A stretch of DNA of 64,000 bases from Ceratotherium simum simum (lineage: Eukaryota; Chordata; Mammalia; Perissodactyla; Rhinocerotidae). Under the pieces are notes generated by a model. The model was not told where the DNA came from. It did no database searches and was given only the letters and a program-made list of their open reading frames with translations. The stretch lies in contig NW_004454177.1 in assembly GCF_000283155.1 (NCBI RefSeq), positions 29,732,690 through 29,796,689 of the forward strand, given 5' to 3'. Every line of letters begins with the position of its first letter. Position 1 is the stretch's first letter. This document shows, in pieces, positions 23,925 to 37,609 of the stretch. The position numbers were made by a program, and so were the translations under genes.

Positions 23925-24095
23925 GCTACATTAATAGAAGTAGATGAATTGATGAGGACACTTAGGTTTAGAGAGCTGAGATGAATTGTCCATATGGTGA
24001 CCCAGGTGATCAGTTGGAAAGCCAGGATTGACACTAGGATCTACCCCAGTCCTCAGACCATGCTCATAATCATTCTAATATGCTGTCTCAAATAT
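23925..24095 (-). mobile_element. MIR fragment
   Basis: Second antisense MIR, tRNA-related end: 'ggtgacccaggtgatcagtt', 'ccaggattgacactaggatc' and 'agaccatgctcataatcatt'. Confidence 0.6.
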
Positions 24096-25302
24096 GATAC
24101 CACCTCCAACACCACGAGTATCTATTTAGTGTCTTTTCCATGTTATAAGATTCTCAAATTAATCAGAGACCCTAGAGGAATAGCTTACAGAATTCACGTA
24201 GAACTAATATTTTGATCTAAGCAAACTTAATCTACCCTAAAATATGTACTTTCTAAAGTGTGTTTCAGACTTACTGAAGATCTTTCTTCTACAGCACTGC
24301 ACAGAAGTTTGAATAGTATCCCTTCAGAGTCCCTTCCCTATGGAAAAAAAAGAACTATAGGGAACAGTCCACTATCAGAGGATTTGTTCTTATGAGCACG
24401 ATTTAGTACTGTTATATCAAAAATACAAAATTCAGAGCATCTAAACAAATTTTACTTTTATATTTTGGTGGGAAAGAATAATGAATAATGATATTAACAA
24501 TATCCAAGAGCTCTTGAAAGCTTTATTTGAAAAAAATAATATCTTCAACTAAACAATACATGTACACATTATATAATGTGTTTGTTACTATTTTTAACAA
24601 TAATAGGACTTCATTTTAAAATGCAAAAATTTTTCCTTCTGAAGTATTCTTTTATTCTGCCTAGTAAGATAGTGCATATTTAATATATATGGTATCGAAT
24701 GGAATTATATTATTAAAAGCTTCGGTGAAATCACTCAGAAGAGGGGTGTTCGTAGGAAGCCAAGGTAGCAGCATCTTGCATATCAGCACCAAGACCTAGA
24801 TTTAGCATGTTACTTGCTAAGAATATCTGCACAGTCACAGGCAGGAAGCTTAGAACATCACAGGAAGGAACACTTGCTCTTTCCAAATCTGTGTGTCATT
24901 ATCAAGAAATAAAATAAAAGATGCTATTTATAAATACAAATGATAAATGAGAGACATAAATGGAATTTTCCATATGAGAGTAATAAAGATAAATGAGAAA
25001 ACATTTGCCTGATAAGAGATTGTTCAAGGCCAGGAGACCTTGGGGGAAAACTTATGACAGACACAAAAAAACCTTTCAGACCTTAAGTAAAGAAAGGAAA
25101 TATTTCACTATAATAAAAGAAACAAAATTATGTGTTAACAATGACGTGATAATCAATTAAGTCTCTGCCAAAGAGTCATAATAATATCAGTTTTAAAAAC
25201 AAGGTGCACATTGATTAAAAAGTTTCCAAATGATCAGAGGAATCAAAAGTCAGAGGAAAGAGCAAAGAAAACGCAAATGCTTATGCTCATCATTATTCCC
25301 TT
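24096..25302. other. Unique AT-rich DNA
   Basis: Nothing recognised. Low-complexity A/T stretches near 24530-24690. Confidence 0.4.
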
Positions 25303-25315
25303 TCTTTGTGCTTTT

Positions 25316-25557
25316 ATTTTGTGTGAGGAAGGTTAGCCCTGGGCTAACATCTGTTGCCAATCTTCCTCTTTTTTTGCTGAGGAAGATTGGCCCTGAGCTA
25401 ACATCTGTGCCCATCTTCCTCTATTTTATGTGGGACGCCTGCCACAGCATGGTTTGATAAGAGGTGTGTATGTCCACGCTTGGGATCTAAACCTGCGAAC
25501 CCCGGGCTGCCAAAGTGGAGCAGGTGAACTTAACCACTACACCACCGGGCTGGCCCC
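25316..25557 (-). mobile_element. ERE-type SINE
   Basis: Minus-strand head 'ggggccagcccggtggtgta', two 'gatgttagc' tail blocks separated by an 'aaaaaaagagg' linker. The 13-bp TSD 'tctttgtgctttt' is at 25303-25315 and 25558-25570. Confidence 0.92.
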
Positions 25558-25844
25558 TCTTTGTGCTTTTTGAATTTGAGGTTAAGAGAAAAAAAGGTAG
25601 ATGACTTTGAGTGTAAAGATTGTTAATACACCACGTCAGAAAAATAAGTGGAAATAACAGAGGAATTGTAATTCAGGGGCTTGGTTTTCAATTCTTACAC
25701 CCCCAGTTAGTAGTTTAAAAATGAGTATTTGTTCATTTGTAAAATGAATAATATATTCCTATAGAGTTGAATTAGGTAATGTATATATCTGGTGCATAAC
25801 AATCATATTAAAAATATTATTGGGGGGGCCAGTAAGTAAGTACT

Positions 25845-25970
25845 TACTCAAACCTATATGGTATAACCTACTACACATCTAGGCTATATGGTATTAATCT
25901 TATGGGACCACTGTAGTATATGAGGTCTGTCATTGACCTAAATGTTCTTATGTGGCACGTGATTGTATGT
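25845..25970 (+). mobile_element. MER2-like fragment (TcMar-Tigger)
   Basis: 'gtataacctactacacatct', 'aggctatatggtat', 'aatcttatgggaccac' and 'tcattgacctaaatgttctt' match the two ends of a MER2-type nonautonomous Tigger element with the middle deleted. The terminal repeat after 'atgtggcacgtgattgta' is partly intact. Confidence 0.65.
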
Positions 25971-25999
25971 GGTTGAAAGTTTTCACATTGATGTTCATG

Positions 26000-27400
26000 A
26001 GAGATAGTAATCTGTAGTTTTCTTTCTTGCATTGCCTTTGTCTGGTCTTGGTGTAAGAGTAATACTGGCCTCATAAAATGAATAGGGAAGTATTTCCTCT
26101 TCCTGTTATCTGCAAGAGTTGATGTAGAACTCATACTAATTGCTCCTTAAATGTTTGATAAAATTCTCCAGTGAAACATTTGGTCCTGGAATTTTATTTT
26201 TTTAGAAAAGTTTCAACTATAAACTTTATTTCTTTAAAAGATATACCGTTATTCAAGTTATTTATTTCTTTTTGATTGAGTTTTGATAGTTTGTACCTTG
26301 CAAGGAATGGGTCCATTTCATCTAGGTTGTCAAATTAATGAACATAGAGTTGTTCAAGCTATTTCCTCATTATTCCTTTAACATCTATAGCATCAATATT
26401 GATGTTATTCTTCATGTTAGTAATGTACATCTTTCTTTTTTATTGGCAGATCTATCAAGAGTTATGTTAGTTTTATTGACCTTTTAGAAAACCAGCATTT
26501 AGCTTAATAAATTTTTCCATTGTTTTTCTGTTCTTAATTTCATTGATTTCTGCCATTATCTTTGTTATTTCCTTCTTTCTGCTTGCTTTATTAGCTTTGT
26601 CTTCTTCTAGTATTTTATATGGTATCTTAAAGTATTGATTTGAGATCTTTTTAAATTTCTAATACAAGCATTTAATGTTATAAATTTTCATCTAGGTAAT
26701 CTTGTAGCTGCATCTCATAAATTTTTATAAGTTCTATTTCTATTTTCGAAATATTTTCAAATTTCCATTGAGATATCCTCTTTAAGGCATGGCCCATGGA
26801 TTATTTAGTTTTGTGTTGTTTAATTTCCAAATAGATGGGTATTTTCCAGATATCTTGTTATTGATTTCTTGTTTAATTTCCTTATGTTCAAAAAGTACAC
26901 TTTGAATAATTCTAATTCTTTTATATTTATTAATGTGTGTTTTATAACCCAGAATATGGTCTAACTTGGTGAATGTTTCATGTGTGCTGGAAAATAACAT
27001 GCATCTGTTTTTGGGGGTGGAACATTCTGTAAATTTCAATTAGGCTATCCTTGCTAATTTTCCTTCTGCTCATTTTATAGATTACTGACAAAGGAGTATT
27101 GAATTTTCCAAGTATAATTATAGATTTATCTATTAATTTTCTCAGTCTATTAGCTTTTGCTTCATGTATTTTAGTACTCTATATTTAGGTACACCCACAT
27201 TTAGATTTATTATATATACTTGAAGAATTAACCTTTTATCATTTTCTAATGTTCTTTTTTGTCCTTGATAAATTTCTTCATTCTGAAGTTTGCTTGTTTG
27301 ATATTAATAAAGACATTTGAGCTTTTTAAAAAATTGCTGTTGGCTTGGTACTTTCTATACCACCCTTTTATTTATATCATTGTGTTTTAAGTGTATTTCT
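26000..27400 (-). pseudogene. L1 ORF2 endonuclease/linker remnant
   Basis: On the minus strand an 85-codon piece (26782-27039) carries HETFTKLDHILGYKT and RIRIIQS, both characteristic of the L1 endonuclease. The SDH active-site triplet is FEH here. KISGKYPSIWKLNN marks the C-terminal endonuclease boundary. Stops on both sides break the frame. Confidence 0.8.
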
Positions 27401-27894
27401 TGTAGACAGCATATAGAATATTTTCAAAAACTGTATATAGATAGACATCTTTGTTTTTTATTTGTTGTTACTTACCTTTAATATTATTATCAATAGGTTG
27501 GATTTAGGTCTGTAATTTTATTAGTTTTCTTTTTGTCCTTTCTGGTTTTTTTTGTTGTTGTTCCTCTGTCTTCCCTGATTTTTTTTATGTTATTTGAATT
27601 TTTTTTAGAATTCCATTTTAATCTGTCTATTGTCTTTAAAAAAAAGTTACTACTCTAGGGATTACAATATACATACAAAACTTTACCCAATGTACTTAGA
27701 ATAACTGTTTGCCGCTTCAAGTAAAATAAAGAAAGCTTATGACTAAATGCAGGCCTTTACCCTCATGCCTTCTTGATGTGGTTGTCAAATATACCTTCTT
27801 GCATTGAAACTCACATCAGAAAGTGTTATAATTTTAGCTTTCAATAGCCATATATAATTTAATAAACTTAACAGGCAAAAAATAGTCTATTTTA

Positions 27895-28137
27895 GGGGCT
27901 GGCCCAGTGACGCAAGTGGTTTAGTGCCCGCGCTCTGCTGCGGCGGCCCAGGGTCTGCCAGTTCGGATCCCAGGCGCGCACAGACACACTGCTTGGCAAG
28001 CCGTGCTGTGGCAGCGTCACATATAAAGTAGAGGAAGATGGGCACGGATGTTAGCCCAGGGCCAGTCTTCCTCAGCAAAAAAAGGGGAGGATTGGCAGAT
28101 GTTAGCACAGGGCTGATCTCCTCACAAAATAAAAGAC
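27895..28137 (+). mobile_element. ERE-type SINE with 15-bp TSD
   Basis: Head 'ggggctggcccagtgacgca', CpG-containing A/B box region ('ttcggatcccaggcgcgcac'), two 'gatgttagc' tail blocks. TSD 'aaatagtctatttta' at 27880-27894 and 28138-28152. It landed in the inter-ORF part of the antisense L1. Confidence 0.95.
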
Positions 28138-28559
28138 AAATAGTCTATTTTATTTAACCAGATATTTAGATTATCTTTTGCTCTTCCTTCGTCTATGAGT
28201 GTTCGTGTTTCCCTTTCTTATTTCATCTGACAATACACTTATTTTTGGCTTCATCACTGAAAGATAATTTTGCTAGATGTTGGATTGAGATAACACTTTT
28301 CTATCAGTTTTATCAGTGTTTTAAATATGTTATTCAACTGTCTTCTGGCCTCCGTGTTTTCTAGTGGAAAATCTGAAGTAATTTGAATATTTGTTTCCTT
28401 CTATGATATGTGCTGCTTTTTTCCTGGATGCTTCCTATATATATAGAAATAAGTATATATATATATATTACTTTTTATTTGAGCTTCGATCTCCAGCAGT
28501 CTGATTTTGATGTATCTGAGTGTGAATTTCTTTGAATTTATCCTGTTGAGTCATTGAGC

Positions 28560-28900
28560 TTGTTGGATTCTTAAATTTATGTTAACCAAATTTGGTAGTT
28601 TGTGACATCACTTCCTCAGACATTTTTTGTGCACTAGTTTCTTTTTCTCTCTTTCTGGGACTCCAATGGGGCTAAGGTTAGACCTTTTGATATTGCCTGA
28701 GAGTATGTTCATTTCTTTCAGTTTTTTATTCTCTCTGTTATTCAGGTTGATAGTTTGTGTTGATCCACCTTCGAGTTTACTGACTCTTTCCTCTGTCATC
28801 TCCATTCTACTATTGAATCTTTTCAGTAAATTTCTTTATTATTATTATTGTATTTTCAGTTATAGATTTTGCACTTGGTTCTTTTTATAGCTTCTATTAC
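28560..28900 (-). pseudogene. L1 ORF1 remnant
   Basis: Minus-strand piece (open at 28608-28805) reads ERVSKLE, then further on IKRSNL and GVPERE, matching the end of the ORF1 coiled coil and start of its RNA-recognition domain (normally IGVPEGE). ORF1 encodes the RNA-binding chaperone of the L1 particle; this copy is broken. Confidence 0.75.
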
Positions 28901-29770
28901 TTTTCAGAGAAATTCTCTCTTTTCATTCATTTCAAGAATGCTTTCTCTCACTTCTCAAAATATTGTTATATAACTGTTCTAAAATCTTTGTCCAAAAACT
29001 CTTAACATTTCAATCTTGTCATTATTGGCATATGTACATTTTTCCCCCCTTGAAAGTTGCTTTGTTTTTCCTGGCTCTTTATATGTTTAGCAATTTTGTA
29101 TTCCATCCTGTTCATTTTAAATACTATGTTTTGAGATGTTTTCCATGAAAAAAATGTTAAGATTTGATAGACTATATTAATTGTTTTGTTTTAGCAAGTA
29201 GTCAACCCCGTTGGATTCAAATCAGAATTTGTAACCTGGATTCTGTGGGCAATTGATCTAATATCGTTATTGCTTGTAAATCCTTTGCAGTGTTATTCTG
29301 ATTTTCAGTTTTTGTACCTCTGAAGTGTCATTCTGGGATCCGGGCAATGCTCTTCACTGTAGCTCAAATTGCAAAGCCTTTGCTGGCTTTTTTCTGATTT
29401 ATATCAAGCATGTGCAGCTTTGTGGTTATCCAGGGACTTCATACAGTGATTTAAAGAATCCTTTTCTTAAGATGCCTTTTATCCATGGCCCTCTCTCCAC
29501 TCTAGTTTCCAGGGTTCCTCTTTCTTGGTGTCGTCTCTAGAAAGCCAGTGATTTATCCTCCCCGTATTGTGTCATACCATCCGTGACTGTTTCCATCTTG
29601 TAGCAAAGCACCAAGAGGAAAGAGACTGGAGGACCATTTCTGATGCCCCATTACTGCCACAATCTGCCTAGAGTAGGGTAAGGAGTGGCAAAAAGACTTT
29701 GACTTTGCCCTTCTGGGGCAGCTTCCACTGTGCCAGTGAGGAAGGGATGTTGCCTCATTTTTTTAGATTA

Positions 29771-31129
29771 AATATGCCGTTTTCACAAGGTAGGTGGAAA
29801 GGAGGGACATGGAATTTTTATGTACATAATAATAGTGCAGTTGGGACATAAGCTAGAGATTTGTGGTAAAGTCCTAAAGGAAACTTCTGGATTAGAGGCA
29901 TTGAAGGCTTCTTACTGGGGAAAAGAATTTCCTTGCCTAAAATACAAGAATGGGAGCCCTGGGCCAGGAAGAAGAAGATCAGGGGAAGAATAAATTTTCA
30001 AGGAATGTTTAGAGTAGAATTTGTCAACATAAAAAGGAGAATATTGGGTGGAATGGAAGCTATTTTCAAATATGTGAAAGTGATAAATACATTATTTGTA
30101 GATTCAGTGAACTATTTCAAAGCCTTAATTTCCTAGTAAAATGAGTCTAACACTTGTGTGGCATAGAAAAACAGATTTCCATTGTCTTTTAAGAAAGAGT
30201 TTTATAAACATTTGAAATTTTGTAGGAAATCAGGCTGCATTGTGAGATAATAATTTCCCCATCTTGGATGTTTCAAGAAGATAGTGCAGCAGAGACTGGA
30301 CAACTACCTGATAGGAATTACATGATGGGAACTCCGACTCTGAATAGAAGACATCAGCAGATAGTCTGAACAAAATCCTTTACAAAAAGATAAAATTCAG
30401 AACAAAAGTAATAACTCAGAAAAGTGTAAAATGTTGGTTAAGGAAATCTTTAAAAAACACAATTTTTCCTGATTTTCAAATTTCAGATCTATAGTATTAA
30501 CTGAAAATGTTCCCCACCTGATCCTTTTCATAAAACAGAGATAATATTATCTCTTACAAGTCAAACAAGTTCCATTTGGTTTATGAATAGTAAATAATGG
30601 GGCACCTAGCAGGCTAAGTTTATTTTACGTAAATAGCCTTTATAATATGCAGAAAAATGTATTGATAATTAATTAGCTTAAAGCCTTCTTTAACATTGCT
30701 AATTAAGTAACATATGAGTTAACGGAAGAGTTTGTTACAATTTTTAATATATAACTAATATTTTAAAAAGCATACTCATTAACCACTTCATTTTTTACTT
30801 GACTTGCAAATAAACAATAATGAGTAATTTGATTTTATTATCTATGCAAACTGTCATAATTTCTTAAAATTCAAGACTCTTTAATAAATGCTAATGCATA
30901 TACTTAGTATTCCCATGGCATTAATCTCTGAGATATCTAAACAGAATCACTTATTTGCACCCTTGCGATCTTCCTTCTGCTAAGATTTACTAGCCACCTA
31001 ATACGTGCCAGATACTCTGATAGACACTGGGATATACATTTAAAGATATAGTCACTATCCTCAAGGAATTTACAGTCTAGAACAGGTAGACACACCAGTA
31101 AGCATCTAGTAGTCATAATGATAGTTATT
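29771..31129. other. Unique AT-rich DNA with homeodomain-like TAATTA motifs
   Basis: No recognised repeat or gene. Around 30660-30715 the core 'taatta' and variants occur several times ('gataattaattagctta', 'gctaattaagtaa'). These are potential homeodomain sites but also expected often in AT-rich DNA. From about 30980 to 31100 there is a trace of an ancient repeat. Confidence 0.35.
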
Positions 31130-31235
31130 TTGGCGTCCCTAATGTGTAGATTACACTATGCTGAAGTATTTTCATGTACTTATTTTATTTGAGATCATAA
31201 CAATGCTGTGAGGTAGGTCCTGCTTACCTAAACTG
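31130..31235 (-). mobile_element. MIR fragment
   Basis: 'atgtacttattttatttgag' and 'aacaatgctgtgaggtaggt' follow antisense MIR order. Confidence 0.5.
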
Positions 31236-31245
31236 ATTAAAAATT

Positions 31246-31270
31246 ACAGACATACATACTGTATGTCTGT
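31246..31270. repeat. Short perfect inverted repeat
   Basis: 10-bp arms 'acagacatac' and 'gtatgtctgt' around a 5-nt loop. No associated element was recognised. Confidence 0.7.
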
Positions 31271-31559
31271 ACCGTATTACATACTATAATACTGTAGTAT
31301 TACAATCTTTATCATCTGTAGTGAGTGCTACATAAAAATTGCTGGTAAGCACAATGAAGGGGCATGCGGTGGATTCTGTATTCACCACTTTTGGGACACA
31401 TCATTTCTTTATGGAAAAAAGAGAGAGGTTGGGATGCTTAAAAACCTGAGTTTTCCACCCTACAATGCAACTGGGATTCTGTACCTGATTTAGGTTCCAA
31501 CAATAATATGCACTTACACAAGCCTGAAAAAGAACTAAATTATTTGAGATAGAGGCAAG

Positions 31560-31952
31560 GGGCAGAAAATTTCTGTTTTGATGATGTACATCAGCAGAAG
31601 CTGTATAGTTCTAGTGCTGACAGCTTCTCAATAAAGCACTTGGTTTTCTAATTCGGCAGCCAGTCAGTGACGGCAGAGGTGGCTTGCACTGGAGGCAGTG
31701 ACCACAGAGACAGTTTCTTGGATCTGGAAATCATGGTAGAGGCAGCAGCTTCCTTGACCTTGTTCTGTACCATAGTTTTGGAAGTTTTCCTGAAACCTTA
31801 GCTGAGAGTCCTTTTCTTTAACCTTCCTGAAAATATTGTGAGCTCTCTCTAACAATACTATGAGCTGTTGATAACACTTAATAAATTCTTTTCTGCTTAA
31901 ACTATCTAGAATGTTTCTAGTGTCTGTATCTAAAGATTCTGACTAATATTGA
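31560..31952 (+). mobile_element. Probable ERVL-type LTR, 3' part
   Basis: 'gagctctctctaacaatact', 'cacttaataaattcttttct', 'gcttaaactatctagaatg' and 'attctgactaatatt' resemble the 3' portion of ERVL or related LTRs, including an AATAAA-type polyadenylation signal at about 31880. The 5' limit is uncertain. Non-coding. Confidence 0.5.
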
Positions 31953-34900
31953 ACACTCAATCCAGCCTGATGACGAGAGAACTGGCAGAAGGGGCCCCGG
32001 AAAAGATGACTTCTGTGGTGATTCTTGAAGAGTGAATCCAAGAAAAGATGTCATCTGTGTAGTACCAATGTATAAGAAGTCCAGATGCATTAAAAGATGT
32101 CACATCCAGGGGATCACAAGTAATGGAATATTCACTATTCACACAGAATTACCTTGAAATTTTATTTTTGTCACAGAATTCCTCCTGAAATGATATGCAA
32201 AATATCTACACCATTTAATTAAAGCTTTCTCAGTTGTTCTGGCATCAAAAGACTCAACAATAGATTCTGATCAATGTAATTATAGCTTGTTACCTGTCTG
32301 ATTAAGGACATGTCTATTTGACAAAAGCATCTCTAAAAGGAATGCAATTTCAGGTCAAAATCTTTGTTTTTTTAATTTTTCTGCCCTGAATTCCTATTAT
32401 ACACTATGTGGATTACCAATAAAATCAACAGTTTGCCCAATTTGATGGCCTTTTTCTTCGTCAACACATTTAGATCCGCTTTCAGGTTTATTCAATTTTG
32501 TTCTCTCTCTTTGAACCATGATTCACTGCCAAATTTTGTTCTCAGGGCTCAACAGTTTACGTCTTTACCCAATTACTTTCTCTAACCTCTGTGTCTTGTG
32601 AAACCAACTAGTAAAATTCCCTAATAGTCCCACTCTTTTCCACATTGTGGAAAATGTAGCCCAAATTGTGAAGTAATTTTTCCAGTTCATAGAGTCAGAA
32701 CCAGAGGCGTCTGCCATACTCCAGAGCCCTTACTTTAGCTACTGAGTTACATTGTCAACATTAATACCCAGGAGGGAATCATCTGAAGATAGTTGAAGAC
32801 TCCTAGAAAGAAGAAGCATTTTGAATGTATGTATTAGAAGCTAATCTGAATCAAACTAGTTCTTCCTCTATGAAAGTATGTTTAGCCAAGGATATATTAT
32901 TCCTAAAACAGGATGTGTCTGACTGTTAGACCCAACAATATTAACAAATATAATTACATGAAACTTTGCACTAATTTTCTTATTAAAAATAGTTTTATGA
33001 TTTAATTGTGAAACAGGATGGGAGGACATGCCAAAGGGAAAAAAAGCAATTGTTAGAGAAAGGAAAGCTATTTAAGAGAAACAGAATTTTATGTCTGATG
33101 ATAATTCTTAAAGATGTTTGAAAATATGGAATGGTTGCTTTTTTAGTCACCATTTTTATTGTTTTTGAAATTTCAAAAGCATTTTATTTTTGGTTTTAAA
33201 TAAATTTTTGTCATCTGAGATTCAATACTGATTCATTTTATGATAGCTTAAAAGTAGAGGTAATAACTCATTTTAGTGCAGCTTCTGGAAAAATTGGTTA
33301 ATATCTACTTTTTTATTCTCTTTTGCAGTGAATGTAACCAAGGCAAAACTCTTCTATTTTTGGGAGAAAACAATATGTAAATACAGTAAGTCTTTTTTAG
33401 GATGTTGTTAAGAAAATTTAAGAAGTGTTTTGGAGGATATTGAGAAAAACAGACTTGTTCTTCCATAAAATGTCTTTGGGAATTGCTATCAAAGTAGAAG
33501 TTGTGAACGAGCTAGACCAGTCGTCTGATTCCATACATCATGTTTCATGAACTTATGCTTTTATATTATCATAAGTGCAGGACTTTTCTAGCTTCTTCTC
33601 ACAACCAAAAGATGGAAATACTCTGTCAGATTTCAGATTATTATCAGGTTGGTTTTGCAGGTGGGTGAGTTCTTTGACGACCTGCATTGATAAGGTCAGT
33701 ACCTGCTGTTTTGTTTTCCTGCCTCTCTGTAGCAAACTCAACTAGGTCTGAAAATTAGGTCTCTCTCTCTCTGGTCAGCTCCTTCATTCCACAGAGCAGG
33801 ATCAAAATGCTGAAACAGAGTCACTAATTTCTGTCTCCCCCAGACAAGTGCCATAAACACATCATACTAGGTCTTAGCAAAGAAACAAATCTGTTTTTAT
33901 ATATTTTTAATGTACGCCTATAAAACAGAGTTAGATAGAAATATAAATTTACTTGTTTTTGATCTGTATATTTGTGTAGTTAAAAACAAGATTGGCTTAG
34001 AAAATATGTTTTGAAGGTTTGCATCTTAAAATAAGAATTAGAATGCAAAAGTAATTCCACTTGTATCATTCAATTACTCTCAGCGAACAAATTCATGAAA
34101 AATAAAATCAATCACGCTCGCAAGTTCACAATTGCTTAATTTAGAGAAAAGGTATAATCCTCCCTGCTCATGGGTTGTTTCCTGTGAAGCTGTTCACTCT
34201 CTGAAACTCTAGCCACACATCAAATCACACTACGTGGAACTGTCATCTTTAGATTCTTCCCGTACCAAATTACCTCATCCAATTGTGAAGATACGTTTCT
34301 GGATTATTTTACATAAATGAAATACTTAATAATGTGTTTTGTGTGTCAGGTCAAAGAAAATCCTGACAGGTTCCACACTATAGACTAAAAGAATTGAGAG
34401 ATCTTGATCTCATAGAGAAAATTATGAGTTATCCTTCCCATTTTGTTTTAAATTACAATATTTTCTGGAGCTGTTAAGTGCAGTGTTTCCCTTTGTTCCT
34501 ATCAGGAGCCTTCTATGAATGTCATAATTGTTTTCATCAAAAACATAACTATTTTGGTTTAATGATGCACTATATTGTTTATAAGACAGTGTTATGAACT
34601 CAAAATGACTCTTCTCATTACTCTTTAAGTAAGCAGTAAGCTGTTTAACAAGACAATGAAATCAAATGATTTTAGGTTAAAGTCATGGGCAGTGTTCAAA
34701 CATAGGTGACTTCTATTTTGTAGAACCAGTTCTTTCTCCTAAATATTAGAAACTGTACTTTACTAATGTTTTGGTTTTTAGCCCCTAAGGTGCTAATCAC
34801 ATAATACTCTGTTGAGGAGTGAAATATTACAGGTGGTTTCCAACTGGAGGAAGCTGAAGGAGCCTCTAGTAGCTTATGTCAGAACAATATATTTAATAAC

Positions 34901-37029
34901 CTATGAATAGTATAATGTAGGAGAAAAATATATTTAATTATTTACCCATGAAAGTAAATCAAATACGTAAAAGAAACATAAACATATTGGAGTATTTTTA
35001 AAACCAAACAAGTAGGTTTAGAGGTAAAAGATAACATTTGTTCCTAGTATTTTAAGAGATTCTTACCTAGCAGTGAGTCTTGAATTCAGCCAAAACTGTA
35101 GATTTCCCACAAGCTACTACCCCCAGTATCTTCTGTCTTGTTGATAATCAACACCATGAAAAGTGTTAAGAAATATCCAGTGAAATTAAATCTCTAATGT
35201 GCACTCTGTGTATTAAATTATTTTTTACCTAATAGAGATGGTATTTAAAGTTTTCCTTTAGTGAATCATGTGCTGACCAACAAGGATGACCAACCAATGC
35301 CTCCCTTCTCACAGTCCAAGAAAGCAACCCAGAGTTGAACAACATTGAAACAATAGTGGCATCTAGCAGCAAACATAGTCAATATAATACATCTCACATA
35401 AGACCCTTCTAAATGCATCAAAATATAATTAATTCAAGACTGCCAGCCTTTATTCAAGGTGACAAGTACAATTACTATTTATCAAATATCCCCTTAAATA
35501 AATGTCTTTTATAAAGTAGCCAAAAACAAATCACATTGATTTCTGCCTTCCAAACTACAACTCCTATTAAGCATTCAAATAAGAATGCCCAAATGATGTT
35601 GATTTTAAGATGCATTTTTATAACAGCTGCTGTTGTATTATTGACTCTATATGCATTGCAGATTAGCTTTAACATAGTGCATCTTAAAAAATAAAAGCTG
35701 CCTCTCTGCTAGCATAGTTAACTAGCTGCTTCTAAAATATAGTTTATTTCACTCCCATGGCTTAGAAACAAACAAGTTTGATATCTACATTAGAGAACTA
35801 TGATGAAATGGGAAGCACAAACTTAAATTTAAGATAATTTCAAATGGAAAAATCATTTCTTACTTATTAATTGTCAGATATTTAAAGCTAATCTAAGAAT
35901 TTTATTCCATAGCATAAATGTAGCAAGACTCTTTCATTTTTTTCTTCAAATGAAACTAGAATTTGAGCCATATGAATTGCCTACAGACTGGGCAGTTTAC
36001 TTTTAGTTTTGATTTTGCTTAACTACTGATGTTCCTTCTGATTAGTGAAAGAATCTAATTCCAAGGTGCTTTAGTGGAGGAAAAAGAAGTTTGGAGGGGA
36101 GCTCTATATCTGCACCACTAGCTTCTGTTGTGATCTCAACATTGTAAAGTTGTGTTACGGAAAATCAGACCTTGCTGATACTGGGGTTTATGTATTACAT
36201 TAAAATGGTTTCTAATTATTCCAATTATTCCCCCATACTGCAAAAAAAAAAAAAAGAAAAGAAAAGAAATCGTCTTTCTGTGCGGCAGCAAACATTAAAT
36301 TTTCTGTCTGTCAATACCCCCATAGAAATAGTAAAATATATTTTATTCTGCAAAAATGCACCAAAGTATAACAGATGAAACTGCCAATACAAAGGAATGA
36401 AAAGGAAGAGATAAGCGTGCCAAAAAATGAAAGTAAGTCTTGTATTTAAAAAAAAAAAAATGCTTTTTGAGAAGTCTTGGGGAAATTAAAAGAAAGTCTC
36501 TCTATGTCCTCATTGTTTTTTTAATTGAACAGTAGCAAATCCATATGGAGGTTTACATAGTGGTGTGGTTTTCTTTTTCATGAATTTATCAAATGTTGAG
36601 AATCTATTTTTTTTGGAGAGAAAAAGCCTATTTCAAATCAACTGAGAAGAAAAGTAGGAAATGAGACTGATTCCAGACTCCATAAGCAGATCTTAAGGAT
36701 TTATGCTGTCTATAGAGCAAGGCTATCTTTCCAGCAAGGCCAATTCTTTACCTTGCTTGCTCTGTTAGTGCAAATCTTCAAAACCAGTCTGCACAGATGA
36801 GAAACATAACAGAATGCCCTAAAAGAAAACATAAAACTAGCATTTGAAAGGAAATGGAGGAGGGCAAAGACAAATGAAAGAAAATAAACAGACAAATACA
36901 TAGTATATAAGCCCTGTTACAAAGAAGAAGAAAGGGGGCAGGGGAAGAGGAAGAGGAAGTAGAAGTGCTTGGCACTGAGAAATGGCAGGATAAAAATATC
37001 TAGATTTAATAACAGTGATCATTTATTAA
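31953..37029. other. Five-kilobase repeat-poor stretch
   Basis: No ERE, L1 or LTR was recognised in this interval, in contrast to the rest of the window. There are only short A/T runs, one A-rich tract (36241-36268) and a purine-rich AGG/GAA tract (36921-36966). No exon with coding support. Candidate regulatory patches by texture are near 35400-35750 (E-box 'cagctgctg', multiple TTATT/TAATT motifs). Confidence 0.4.
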
Positions 37030-37270
37030 TAGCAAATACTTTGTGCCCTTAAAATGGGCTAAGAAATCTTCTACAAACTTTACATTTCCAAACTCATTTT
37101 CTCCTCATCACAACCCCACCAAATAGGTGCTGCTATTAAATCTATTTAACAAATAAGAAAGCCGAGATACAGAGAGGTCAAGTAAGTTGCACAAAGATAT
37201 TCAGCTAACAGGTAGTAGAGGTAGGATTTACATCCAGGCAGTGCTATGCTGTTAACCACTAGACTAGAGC
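37030..37270 (-). mobile_element. MIR element
   Basis: Antisense MIR nearly full length: 'ctcctcatcacaaccccacc', 'aataggtgctgctattaaat', 'gccgagatacagagaggtca', 'gtaggatttacatccaggca', 'gctatgctgttaaccactag'. Confidence 0.8.
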
Positions 37271-37299
37271 ATACATCTCAAATGTATGGGTTACTTTTT

Positions 37300-37412
37300 T
37301 GCGTGCCAGGCCCTGGGCTAAGCAAGTACACATATCCCCCTTACAACAGCCCTGAGAGGAAGGCGTTTATCTCTATCTTACAGATGAGAAACTGAGGCTT
37401 AGAGAAGAAAGC
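37300..37412 (-). mobile_element. MIR fragment
   Basis: Second antisense MIR just downstream: 'gtgccaggccctgggctaag', 'ttacaacagccctgagagga', 'cttacagatgagaaactgag'. Confidence 0.75.
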
Positions 37413-37609
37413 CCAAAATTCCAGTGGCTTAACACAGTTTCAGTGGCTTATTTTCTTCCTATTGCATTCTTAAAGAGAAAAGAATGCTATTTGTTGCCGC
37501 TTTGTTTCTGATACAGAACTATAATTAAAGAACTGGTTGCCACCTGTGTTTCCTGCTGCCACCAAATAACAATTTATTATTAAGGAGAGATCCTGGGACT
37601 AATGGAGAC

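Larger units (their letters stand above)
25971..29770 (-). mobile_element. LINE-1 (L1M type) 5' half, antisense
   Basis: Read right to left: a 5' UTR-like region (about 28900-29770), ORF1 (about 28260-28900), inter-ORF sequence (27640-28260) and ORF2 endonuclease plus linker (25971-27640). The right end fades near 29770, and the left end stops beside the MER2-like fragment. An ERE inserted at 27895 adds 243 bp plus a 15-bp duplication. Heavily mutated. Confidence 0.85.

Noticed and set aside
30660..30715. Cluster of homeodomain-type TAATTA motifs as an enhancer
   Set aside because: In DNA this AT-rich such motifs arise often. Without conservation data the cluster is only noted in the feature list.
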